Assembly (NCBI RefSeq): GCF_050003625.1
Contig: NC_134398.1
Span: 17,620,997 to 17,684,996, forward strand
Direction of reading: 5' to 3'
Source of the DNA: Haematobia irritans
Lineage: Eukaryota > Arthropoda > Insecta > Diptera > Muscidae
Length of the DNA stretch: 64,000 nucleotides
In this document: positions 21,789-32,741 of the stretch, in pieces
Position numbering within the stretch: the first letter of the stretch is position 1
Layout: every line of letters starts with the position of its first letter
Program-made: the position numbers and the translations under genes
Notes under the pieces: generated by a model
The model's database searches: none
What the model was told of the DNA's origin: nothing
The model's input: the letters and a program-made list of their open reading frames with translations, nothing else

Positions 21789-23473
21789 CAAATTTTGGCT
21801 TTGCTGTTCAACCATCGATCTACGGATCTGAGGGTTATCCAGCGAGATCTTCAGATTTGCAGTTTAACTTACTGGTCTACAGTTCAATCACTTACATTTT
21901 TAATCTGTAGTACTATTGTTTTCGGGTTCCTAGTTCAACCACAAAGATAGGTTCTACAGTATAATCATCAAGATATTCCGGTTTGCATTTCAATCACTGA
22001 GATATTCGACTTTGCAATTCTATCATTTCGAATCAATCGCTGATATATTCAGGTATGTACTTAAAGACTGTAACCACTAAGGTCCTACAGTGTTCAGATT
22101 TGAGGTTTAACTTTCTGATTTGTAGTTGAATCACGACTCTACACTTTAATCACTGAGATCTTCTGATCTGCAGTTCAATCAGAGTTTTTAGTCTGCAGTA
22201 GAAGAACTTCGGATCTACTGATCAACTCCTAAGATTTTCGGTTCTGCATTTCAATCGGCTTTGCAGTTCAAACATTGAGATCTAGCGGTCTGAGGTTCTA
22301 CGCTCCTGAGGTTTTCCAGATTTGCAGTTAAACTTTCTAGTCTGCCATTCGATCGCTGAGATTTTTTAGTCTGTAGTATAATCAGTAATATTTTTGGGTT
22401 TATACTTGAACCACAGATATAAGGTTTAAAGTTCAGTCACGAAATTTTTCGGATCTGGTATTCAACCCCTCAGTTATGCGGGCCTTCAATTTATTCAATC
22501 TCAGACCTATCAATTTGCAGTTTAACTCTCGGATCTGCATTTGAATCACTAAGAACGGCTACACAGTGCAATCAATGAGATCATCTGATCTGCAGGTCAA
22601 TTACTACGATTTTTGAGTCTGTAGAAAAAGACCTTCGAAAGTGCTGTTCGATTTCGTTGACATTCTGTTCTACAATTCAACCAACGAGATCATCTGATCT
22701 GCAGTTGAATCACTAAGATTTTTGAGTCTCTAGAAAAAGACCTTCGAGAATGCTGTTCGATTTCTGAGACATTCTTAACTCTCGTATCTGCACTTGAATT
22801 ACTAAGATCGGCAACACAATCCAATCAATGAGATCATCTGATCTGCAGGTCAACCACTACGATTGTTGAGTCTATAGAAAAAGACCTTCGGCAGTGCTGT
22901 TTCTGAGACATTCTGTTTTGCAATTCAACTAACGAGATCATCCGATCTGCAGTTCAATGACTAAGATTTTTAAGTCTGTAGATCAAATAATTCGGATCTG
23001 CTGTTCAATTTCTGGGATTTTCGGTTCTGCAACTCTTGGATCTGCATTTGAATCACTAAGATCTATAATACAGTTCAATCAATGAGATCATCTGATCTGC
23101 AGTTGAACCACTAAGATTTTTGAGTCTGTAAAAAAAGACCTTCGGAAGTGCTGTTCAATTTCTGAGACATTCTGTTTTGCAATTCAACTAACGAGATCAT
23201 CTGATCTGCAGTTCAATCACTAAGATTTTTAAGTCCGTAGGTAATATAATTCGGATCTGCTGTTCAATTCCTGGGATTTTCGGTTCTGCAACTCTGGGAT
23301 CTGCATTTGAATCACTAAGATCTATAAAACAGTTCAATCAATGAGATCATCTGATCTGCAGGTCAATCACGACGATTTTTGAGTCTGTTGAAAAAGACCT
23401 TCGGAAGTGCTGTCCAATTTCTGACACATTCTGTTTTGCAATTCAACTAACGAGATCATCTGATCTGCAGTTC
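21789..23473. repeat. Satellite 2: tandem array with units of about 29 bp
   Basis: Many diverged units follow the pattern CTGAGATTTTTCGGTCTGCA, then GTTCAATCA. The left part (21789-22560) is highly degenerate and the right part is organised in a higher-order repeat. It is unrelated in sequence to the TTTTGTC satellite. The array ends abruptly at 23473, where Rep-A copy c begins mid-element. Confidence 0.8.
22560..23473. repeat. Higher-order repeat of about 255-259 bp within satellite 2
   Basis: The marker GATCATCTGATCTGCAG (with a C variant at 22936) occurs at 22579, 22688, 22832, 22936, 23086, 23195, 23345 and 23454. The alternating spacing of about 104-109 and 144-150 bp gives a two-part unit of 253-259 bp. 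The last copies are exactly 259 bp apart, which suggests the most recent duplication lies at the right end. Confidence 0.85.
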
Positions 23474-24177
23474 TCGATCTGAGCAAGTCCGTCCGTCCGT
23501 TGAAATCACGCTAATTTCCGAACGAAACAAGGTATCGACTTGAAACTTGGCACAAGTAGTTGTTATTGATGTAGGTCGGATGTTATTAGAAATGGGCCAT
23601 ATCGGTCCACTTTTACGTATAGCCCCCATACAAACGGACCCCCAAATTTGGCTTGCGAGGCCTCTAAGAGAAGCAAATTTCATCCGATCCGGCTGAAATT
23701 TGGTACATGGTGTTAGTATATGGTCTCTAATAACCATGCAAAAATTGGTCCATATCGGTCCATAATTATATATAGCCCCCATATAAACCGTTCTTCAGAT
23801 TTGACCTCCGGAGCCTCTTGGAGCAGCAAAATTCATCCGATCCGTTTGAAATTTGGAACGTGGTGTTAGTATATGGCCGCTAACAACCATACCAAAATTG
23901 GTCTATATCGGTCTATAGTTATATATAGCCGATCCCCAATCACACAAAACTTGGTTCATATCGGTTCATAATCATGGTTGCCACTCGAGCCAAAAATAAT
24001 CTACCGACAGACATAGTGTTAGTATATTGTCTCTAACAACCGTGCAAAAATTGGTCCACATCGGTCCATAATTATATATAGCCCGCATATAAACCGATCC
24101 CCCGATTTGGCTTGCGGAGCCTCTAAGAGAAGCAAATTTTATCCGATCCGGTTGAAATTTGGTACATGGTGTTAATA

Positions 24178-25110
24178 AAGGGTGATTTGTTAAGAGCTTG
24201 ATAACTTTTTTTTAAAAAAAAACGCATAAAATTTGCAAAATCTCATCGGTTCTTTATTTGAAACGTTAGATTGGTCCATGACATTTACTTTTTGAAGATA
24301 ATTTCATTTAAATGTTGACCGCGGCTGCGTCTTAGGTGGTCCATTCGGAAAGTCCAATTTTGGGCAACTTTTTCGAGCATTTCGGCCGGAATAGCCCGAA
24401 TTTCTTCGGAAATGTTGTCTTCCAAAGCTGCAATAGTTGCTGGCTTATTTCTGTAGACTTTAGACTTGACGTAGCCCCACAAAAAATAGTCTAAAGGCGT
24501 CAAATCGCATGATCTTGGTGGCCAACTTACCGGTCCATTTCTTGAGATGAATTGTTCTCCGAAGTTTTCCCTCAAAATGGCCATAGAATCGCGAGCTGTG
24601 TGGCATGTAGCGCCATCTTGTTGAAACCACATGTCAACCAAGTTCAGTTCTTCCATTTTTCGCAACAAAAAGTTTGTTAGCATCGAACGATAGCGATCGC
24701 CATTCACCGTAACGTTGCGTCCAACAGCATCTTTGAAAAAATACGGTCCAATGATTCCACCAGCGTACAAACCACACCAAACAGTGCATTTTTCGGGATG
24801 CATGGGCAGTTCTTGAACGGCTTCTGGTTGCTCTTCACTCCAAATGCGGCAATTTTGCTTATTTACGTAGCCATTCAACCAGAAATGAGCCTCATCGCTG
24901 AACAAAATTTGTCGATAAAAAAGCGGATTTTCTGCCAACTTTTCTAGGGCCCATTCACTGAAAATTCGACGTTGTGGCAGATCGTAAGTCTATTCATGAT
25001 GAAATGTCAAAGCATACTGAGCATCTTTCTCTTTGACACCATGTCTGAAATCCCACGTGATCTGTCAAATACTAATGCATGAAAATCCTAACCTCAAAAG
25101 AATCACCCTT
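24178..25110 (-). mobile_element. DD41D Tc1/mariner-type element R1, copy 1
   Basis: Terminal inverted repeats AAGGGTGATT / AATCACCCTT are flanked by TA on both sides (24176-24177 and 25111-25112), inside a Rep-A module whose sequence is continuous across the insertion. It is 933 bp long. It is nearly identical to the inverted copy at 45034-45967. Both share the same internal deletion removing the N-terminal part of the transposase, so the deleted form itself has moved. Confidence 0.9.
24285..24938 (-). CDS. Truncated DD41D transposase, copy 1
   Basis: The open frame is 217 codons and covers the catalytic core of a Tc1/mariner-superfamily transposase. It shows FSDEAHF (first Asp), FQQDGATCHT (second Asp) and CDLTPLDYFLWGY (third Asp). 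The second and third Asp are separated by 41 residues, as in rosa-type DD41D elements. The N-terminal helix-turn-helix region is missing. A one-base difference from copy 2 near 24990 breaks the frame upstream, so this copy opens at MAENPLF. It differs from copy 2 at only a few residues (for example LLRKMEE against LLPKMEE, ATIAALED against ATIPALED). All three catalytic Asp are retained, but without a DNA-binding domain the protein is not expected to mobilise the element. No intron or promoter is evident. Confidence 0.8.
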   Translation of the reverse strand: MAENPLFYRQILFSDEAHFWLNGYVNKQNCRIWSEEQPEAVQELPMHPEKCTVWCGLYAGGIIGPYFFKDAVGRNVTVNGDRYRSMLTNFLLRKMEELNLVDMWFQQDGATCHTARDSMAILRENFGEQFISRNGPVSWPPRSCDLTPLDYFLWGYVKSKVYRNKPATIAALEDNISEEIRAIPAEMLEKVAQNWTFRMDHLRRSRGQHLNEIIFKK

Positions 25111-26061
25111 TATATGGTCTCTAACAACCACGCAAAAATTGGTCCACATCGGTCCATAATTATATATAGCCCCATATAAACCGATCACCAGATTTGACCT
25201 CCGGAGCCTCTTGGAAGACCAAAATTCATCTGATTCAGTTGAAATTTGGAACGTGGTGTTAATATATGGCCTGAAACACCCATGAAATCGGTCCATAAAT
25301 ATATATAGGCCCTATATAAACCGATCCGCAGATTTGACCTCCAGAGCCTCTTGGAAGAGCAAAATTCATCCGATTCGGTTGAAATTTGGTACCTGAAGTT
25401 AGTATATGGTATCCAACAACAATGCAGGAATTGGTTCATATCAGTCCATAATTATATATACCCCCCATATAAACCCAACCCCAGATTTGACCTCCGGTGC
25501 CTTTTGGAGAAGCAAAATTCATCCGATCTGCTTGAAATTTGGTACGTGATGCTAGTATATGATATTTAACAACTATGCCAAATGTGGTCCATATCAGTCC
25601 ATAATCATATATATCCCCCATATAAACCGATCCCTAGATTTGGTTTTGGAGCCTCTTGGAGGAGCAAATTTCATACGAGTCATTTGAAATTTGGTACATT
25701 GGGCTAGTATATGGCCGTTAACAACCATGTCTAACTAGGTCCATATCGGTCTATAATTATATATAGCCATCAGATAAATCGATCCCCAATCACACAAAAA
25801 TTGGTCCATATCAAGTTCATAATTGTATATAGCCTCCATATAAGCGACCCCCATATTTCAATTTTGGCTCGATACGTATTGTCTAATACATACCACGTAT
25901 GGACTAACTCACAATTTAGAAAACGATGTTAAGAAGTTTTAAGATACCACAACCCAAGTAATTCGATTGTCGATGACAGTCTTTCGTAGAAGTTTCTACG
26001 CATTCCATGGTGGAGGGTACATAAGATTCGGCCTGGCCGAACTTACGGCGGTATATACTTA

Positions 26062-26703
26062 TTTAATTAGGTCGAAAACCTTAGTTGTTAGTACCTTCAT
26101 TTTTTTGTATTTATTTTCATAATTTATTATGATTTTAAATAAACTAATAATAATAATAATAATATACTTATTTAATATATATTTTTAGCTAATTTTTATT
26201 AAACCCCCAAAATGCGCCATCGATTTTTGATAGCATGAAGAGCTAAAAATAATTTAATTATTTCTGGATTTCAATAGCTGATAGAAGTTCACAGAATAAA
26301 AATAACTAAATATAAAATTGTGTAAGCCTAAAGATAGGCAACAGAGATTTGCAAACATTAAGAGCTTAAAAGTACATTAGTATTTTTCATTATATATTTT
26401 TAATCATTTTAGTTGAAACAAATCACGAGTTTTGGTCTTCAGTATATAAAATTTTTCAAAATCCAAAAATGTACAATAGAATTTTGAAAGCATTAAGAGC
26501 TAAATAATAATTTAATACTTACGTATATCGTTTGAAATAACAAAACAAATGGCTTATATAAACGAGCACACAATTTCAGCTTAAACATCCAAATAATAAT
26601 GGAAACTTCAAAGTTAAAATTATTTTGTTAGTTTCAAAGAAAATTTAAATCTAAACAACAAAATTCTCAAAATAAATCTTAGCCTACAATTGAAACTTTT
26701 TTT
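26062..26703. other. Unique sequence between two Rep-A copies, no gene seen
   Basis: AT-rich sequence with an (AAT)n tract at about 26143-26162 and a GCCTA-AAGA-TAGGC inverted repeat at 26326-26339. No gene or element was recognised. Confidence 0.4.
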
Positions 26704-27556
26704 ATACCCTCCACCATAGGATGGGGGTATATTAACTTTGTCATTCCGTTTGTAACACATCGAAATATTGCTCTAAGACCCCATAAAGTATATATATTCT
26801 AGGTCGTGGTGAAATTCTGAGTCGATTTGAGCATGTCCGTCCGTCCGTCCGTCTGTTGAAATCTCGCTAACTTTCGAACGACACAAGCCATCGACCTGAA
26901 ACTTGGCACAAGTAGTTGTTATTGATGTAGGTCGGATGGTATTGCAAATGGGCCATATCGGTCCACTTTTACGAATAGCCCCCATATAAACGGACCCCCA
27001 AATTTAGCTTGCGATTGCTCTAAGAGACGCAAATTTCATCCGATCCGGCTGAAATTTGGTATATGGTGTTATTATATGGTCTCTAACAACCATGCAAAAA
27101 TTGGTCCATATCAGTCCATAATTACATATAGCCCCCATATAAACCGATCCCCCGTTTTGGTTTGCGGAGCCTCTAAGAGAACCAAATTTCATCCGATCTG
27201 GCTGAAATTTGGTACATGGTGTTAGTATATGGTCTCTAACAACCATGAAAAAATTGGTCCACATCGGTCCATAATTATATATAGCCCCCATATAAACCGA
27301 TCCCCCGATTTGGCTTGCGGAGCCTCTAAGAGAAGCAAATTTCATCCGATCCGGCTGAAATTTGGTACATGTTGTTGGTATATGGTCTCTAACAACCATG
27401 CAAGAATTGGTCCATATCCGTCTATAATTATATATAGCCCCCATATAAATCGATCCCCAGATTTGTCCTCCGGAGCCTCATGGAGGAGCAAAATTCTTCC
27501 GATCCAGTTGAAATTTTGAACATGGTGTTAGAATGTGGTCTCTAACAAACACGCAA
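26704..27556 (+). mobile_element. Rep-A element copy d, left half
   Basis: Intact hairpin end, leader with CCGTCCGTCCGTCC, and four modules. It stops at about 27556, where the sequence switches to an inverted Rep-A copy. No satellite tract or right end is present. Confidence 0.85.
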
Positions 27557-29217
27557 GAATTGGTAAGTCTACAAATAATTACGAATCGATATGGACTTTT
27601 GCACGGTACGTAGGGAGCCAGAATTGAAATATCGGGGTCGCTTATATGGGGGCTATATACAAATATTGATATGGACCAATTTTTGTGTGATTGGGGATCG
27701 GTTTATCTGAGGGCTATATATAACTATAGACCGATATGGATCTAGTTAGGCATGGTTGTTAACGGCCATATACTAGCACAATGTACTAAATTTCAACTGA
27801 CTCGGACGAAATTTGCTCCTCCAAGAGGCTCCAAAACCAAATCTAGGGATCGGTTTATATGGGGGCTATATATGATTATGGACTGATATGGACCACTTTT
27901 AACATGGTTGTTAAATATAATATACGAACCACGTACAAAATTTCAACCAGATCGGATGAATTTTGCTTCTCCAAAAGGCACCGGAGGTCAACTCTGGGGA
28001 ACGGTTTATATGGGTGCTATATATAATTATGGACTGATATGAACCAATTCCTGCATGGTTGTTGGATACCATATTCTAACATCACGTACCAAATTTCAAC
28101 CGAATCGGATGAATTTTGCTCTTCCAAGGGGCTCCGGAGGTCAAATCTGGGGATCGGTTTATATGGGGGCTATATATAACTATGGACCGATTTCGACCAA
28201 TTTTTGCATGGGAGTTTGAGGCCATATATTAACACCACGTACCAAATTTCAACTGAATCAGATGAATTTTGGTCTTCCAAGAGGCTCCGGAGGTCAAATC
28301 TGGTGATCGGTTTATATGGGGGCTATATATAATTATGGACCGATGTGGACCAACTTTTGTATGGTTGTTAGAGACCATATACTAACACCATGTACCAAAT
28401 TTCAGCCGGATCGGATGAAATTTGCTTCTCTTAGAGGCTCCGAAAGCCAAATCGGGGGATCGGTTTATATGGGGGCTATATATAATTATGGACCGATGTG
28501 GACCAATTTTTGCATGGTTGTTAGAGACAATATACTAACACCATGTACCAAATTTCAGCCGAATCGGATGAAGTTTGCATCTCTTAGAGGCCTCGCAAGC
28601 CAAATCGGGGGATCGGTTTATATGGGGGCTATATATAATTATGGACCGATGTGGATCAATTTTTGCACGATTCCTAGATATCATATACTAACACCATGTA
28701 CCAAATTTCAGCCGGATCGGATGAAATTTGCTTCTCTTAGAGGCTTCGCAAACCAAATCGTGGGATCGGTTTATATGGGGGCTATATATAATTATGGACC
28801 GATGTAGACCAATTTTTTCATGGTTGTTAGAGACCATATACTAACACCATGTACCAAATTTCAGCCAGATCGGATAAAATTTGCTTCTCTTAGAGGCCTC
28901 GCAAGCCAAATTTGGGGGTCCGTTTATATGGGGGCTATACGTAAAAGTGGACCGATATGGCCCATTTGCAATACCATCCGACCTACATCAATAACAACTA
29001 CTTGTGCCAAGTTGCAAGTCGATAGCTTGTTTCGTTCGGAAGTTAGCGTGATTTCAACAGACGGACGGACGGACGGACGGACATGCTCAGATCGACTCAG
29101 AATTTCACCACGACCCAGAATATATATACTTTATGGGGTCTTAGAGCAATATTTCGATGTGTTACAAACGGAATGACAAAGTTAATATACCCCCCATCCT
29201 ATGGTGGAGGGTATAAA
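27557..29217 (-). mobile_element. Rep-A element copy e, inverted partner of copy d
   Basis: It begins at the TAAGTCTACAAATAATTACG segment that lies in the middle of complete minus-strand copies (compare 37644). It continues through about ten 153-bp modules and ends with the leader and intact hairpin (CCATCCTATGGTGGAGGG). The palindrome end of the element is missing. With copy d it forms a head-to-head pair, both hairpin ends facing outward. Confidence 0.85.
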
Positions 29218-30320
29218 AATAAAATTTTAATATGCTTAGGCTTACACATAGGAGCAGAAAAATTAAAGTTTTATCTTTACAAAAGATTTTTGTATTTAGT
29301 ATATATAGGGATATGCTAAGGTACACATAATAATCTGTTGTTTTTGAGCAAAAAAAATCCTTTATTTTGTAAATTAGATATCTTAGAAAAATACCCTTAA
29401 GATTTTACCATAATTTATTTCTTAAATAAAGTATATTATAGAAGATAGCTTCTTAGTCTGCCCTCATGGTTAAAGATGACTTGTGCTATTACCTCTTGCA
29501 AAAAAAAAAAAGAAAGAAAAATGCTAAAAAGTGTTGCAATCCTTGACTAGTGGTCTAAGGTGGTTGCCATGATTTGCATATATGCAAATTATTTTCAGTT
29601 TACTTTAACACAGTTTTTTTCTGACTTGCAGTCACCACATTGCAAGACCCATTGCATTCACTAAATGGAAGCATTTTCACTTTTTTTCTATGTTCCTTTT
29701 TGCCCCATCAAGAAGCCACAAAGGTCGAGCAATTTTCAAGTACTTAGAGCTTGAGTTGAGAGTATGGCCCTGAGCAGATTCTCAAAAGGGGCAGAAAAAA
29801 ACTGTATGCAAAATGGTTTGGTATTTCTTTCTTTTGACTTATTATTCTTTTCGCTTGGTAATGGTTTAATAAAATGCAAATATTTGTAAAGTAAGTAACC
29901 GAAAACGAAGAAAAAGAAACAAAACGAAAAGCTATAGTTTTTGTGCAAGGTTGCCAGGAAATGATTTCTGAGAAATTTAATATTTAATTGTATGGTTTGG
30001 TACACAATATTAAATTTATTAAAATGCGATTTTTTTGATTTCTAAAAAGAGATTATTGTATAAGAGATGGGGTTTACTATGATTGAGCAAATATGTACCC
30101 ACTGTTTATCGAGTATCTGATATGGATTGCAACCAACTTCAAGTTGTTAACATATCTAAGCCCCTCGTCTGAGAGATTTATTCTAGAGTCAGTTGATTGA
30201 ATTCTACAAGCTTACAAAAAATTTTAATTTATTGCATTCAGAAATAAAGTTATTCGTTATGAAATTCAGGCATGATAGTGTATTATATTTTTTGGCTAAG
30301 AAAGCACAACTGGCTATAGT
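29218..30320. other. Unique sequence, no gene seen
   Basis: About 1.1 kb without recognised repeats. An 89-codon minus-strand open frame (29736-30005) is phenylalanine-rich and without motif. It is probably chance. Confidence 0.4.
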
Positions 30321-30321
30321 T

Positions 30322-30430
30322 AAAGCCCTCCACCCTTTAAATTTGAATAAACAAGGGGATATAACCCACCGCCGACGAACTTTTTGGTGTAAAGTCGAAA
30401 CTGGGATTGAATCCACGACTCTGTGTTGCG
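30322..30430 (-). mobile_element. SINE head-proximal fragment
   Basis: ACCCACCGCCGACGAACTTT, then TTGGTGTAAAGTCGAAACTG and GGATTGAATCCACGACTCTG, match the SINE region from CCACCGCTGAAAAAC to the B box. The B box is mutated and the A box is gone. It joins directly to a Rep-A junction motif at 30434. Confidence 0.7.
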
Positions 30431-30433
30431 GAT

Positions 30434-32741
30434 TCCAATCGAGCCAAAAATAATCTATCAAAGTTTGCAGAAAATTTTAGAAAAAAACAACCAAACTACA
30501 AAACAGTCTTATTGCACAAAATTTAAAGTCTGTCAAAATTTTATTTCTTTAACAAATTTTGTCCAAATTTTATTTCTATAGAAAATTTTGTCAAAATTTT
30601 ATTTATATTAATGTTGTTTTTGTTTTCAGCTTAAATTCATGCATTGACTATACTACAAGTGTAGCCTAACCAACAGAGAAAAGTAGAAAATTTTGTCAAA
30701 ATTTCTTTAGAAGATTTTATCAAAATTTCTATAGAAAATATTGTCTAAAATTTCTATAGAAAATTTTGTCAAAATTTCATTTCTATAGAAAATTTTATCA
30801 AAATTGTATTTCTATAGCAAATTTTGTCAATATTTTATTTCTATAGAGAATTTTATTAAAATTTTGTTTCTATAGAGAATTTTATTTCATTGTCAAAATT
30901 TAAGTTCTATAGAAAATTTTGTCCAATTTGTATTTCTTTCAAAAATTTTGTCAAAATATTATTTCTTTAGAAAATTTTGTCCAAATTTTATTTTTATAGA
31001 CAATTTTATCAAATTTTTTTCTATAGAAAATTGTATCAAATTTTTTTTCTATAGAATTAAAATTTTATCAAAATTTTATTTTTATAGAAATATTTGTCCA
31101 AATCATATTCCTATAGAAAATTTTATTTTTATTTCTTTCATTTCTATAGAAAAATTTTTCAAAATTTTATTTCTATAGAAAATTTTGTCAATATATTGTT
31201 TCAATAGAAAATTTTGTCAAAATTGTATTTCTATAGAAAATTTTTTCAAAATTTTATTTCTCTAGAAAATTTTGTCAAAATCTTATTTCTATAGAAAATT
31301 TGTGCAAAATTTTATTTCTATAGAAAATTTTGTCAACATTTTATTTCTATAAAAAAAATTTTTCAAAATTTTTTTCTATAGAAAATTTTGTCAAAATTGT
31401 ATTTCTTTTATAAATTTTATCAAAATTTTATTTCTATAAAAAATTTTCTCAAAATTTTATTTCTAAAGCATATATTGTCTAAATTTTATTTCTATGGAAA
31501 GTTTTGTCAACATTTTATTCCTATAGAAAATTTTGTCAAAATCTTATTTCTATAGAAAATGTTGTCAAAATTGTATTTCTATAGCAAATATTGTCTAAAT
31601 TTTATTTATATGGAAAATTTTATCATAATTCAATTTCTATAGAGAATTTTGCCAAAATTTTATTTCTATAGAATTTTGTCAAAATTTTACTTCTATAGAA
31701 AATTTTGTAAAAATTTTATTTCTATAGAAAACTTTATAAAAATTGTATTTCAATGGAGAATTTTGCCAAATTTTATTTCTGTAAAAACTTGTGTAAAAAT
31801 TTTATTTCTATCGAAAATGTTTTAAAAATTTGATTTTTATAGAAAATATTTTAAAAATTTTATTTCTATAGAAAATTTTATCAAAATTTTATTTCTATAG
31901 AAAATTTTGTCAAAATTTTATATCTATAGAAAATTTTGTCAAAATGTTATCTCTATAGCAAATATTGTCTTAATGTTATTTCTATAGAAAATTTTTTCAA
32001 ATTTTTTTTTTTGTATAAAAACTTGTGTAAAAATTTTGTTTCATATTGTCCATATTTTATTTCTAATGAAATTCTCATCAAAATTTTATTTCTATAGAAA
32101 AGTTTGTCAAAATTTTATTTCTATAGAAAATTTAGTCAAAATTTTATTTCTATAGAAAATTTTATCAAAATTTTTTTATATAGACAATTTTGTCAACATT
32201 TTATTTCTATGGAAAATTTTGTCAAAATTTTATTTCTATAGCAAATATTGTCTTAATTTTATTTCTATAGAAATTTTTATCAAAATTTAATTTCTATAGA
32301 AAATTTTGTCAAAATTTGTTTATATAGAAAATTTTGTCAAAATTTTATTTCTATGGAAAATTTTGTCAAAATTTTATTTCTATAGCAAATATTGTCTAAA
32401 TTTTATTTCTATAGAAATTTTTATCAAAATTTAATTTCTATAGAAAATTTTGTCAAAATTTTATTTCTTTTAAAAATTTTGTCAAAATTTTACTTCTATA
32501 GAAAATTTTGTCAAAATTTTATTTCTATAGAAAACTTTATCAAAATTGTATTTCATTGGAGAATTTTGCCAAATTTTATTTCTGTAAATGCTTGTGTAAA
32601 AATTTTATTTCTATAGAAAATGTTTTAAAAATTTGATTTCTATAGAAAATATTTTAAAAATTTCATATCTATAGAAAAATTTATCAAAATTTTATTTCTA
32701 TAGAAAATTTTGTCAAAGTTTTATTTCTATAGAAAATTTTG
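30434..32741 (+). repeat. 29-bp satellite array 5 with Rep-A junction motif at its start
   Basis: It opens with ATCGAGCCAAAAATAATCTA, the motif that precedes the satellite inside complete Rep-A copies. About 2.2 kb of 29-bp units follow in + orientation. An inverted relative of the 75-bp module at 2877/3293 is embedded at 30612-30683. A LINE interrupts the array at 32742, and it resumes at 34451. Confidence 0.9.

Larger units (their letters stand above)
23474..26061 (+). mobile_element. Rep-A element copy c, left-truncated, with nested DD41D element
   Basis: It starts mid-leader (TCGATCTGAGC, then the CCGTC patch) directly against satellite 2. It runs through 153-bp modules, includes the junction motif GAGCCAAAAATAATCTACC at 23978-24003 without a 29-bp array, and ends with the complete right end (TTCGGCCTGGCCGAA-type palindrome and GTATATACTT at 26060). 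A TA-flanked DD41D element interrupts it at 24178-25110. Confidence 0.85.

Noticed and set aside
30193..30461. Overlapping 85-86-codon frames on both strands
   Set aside because: The right half is a SINE fragment joined to a Rep-A junction remnant, so no gene is supported.
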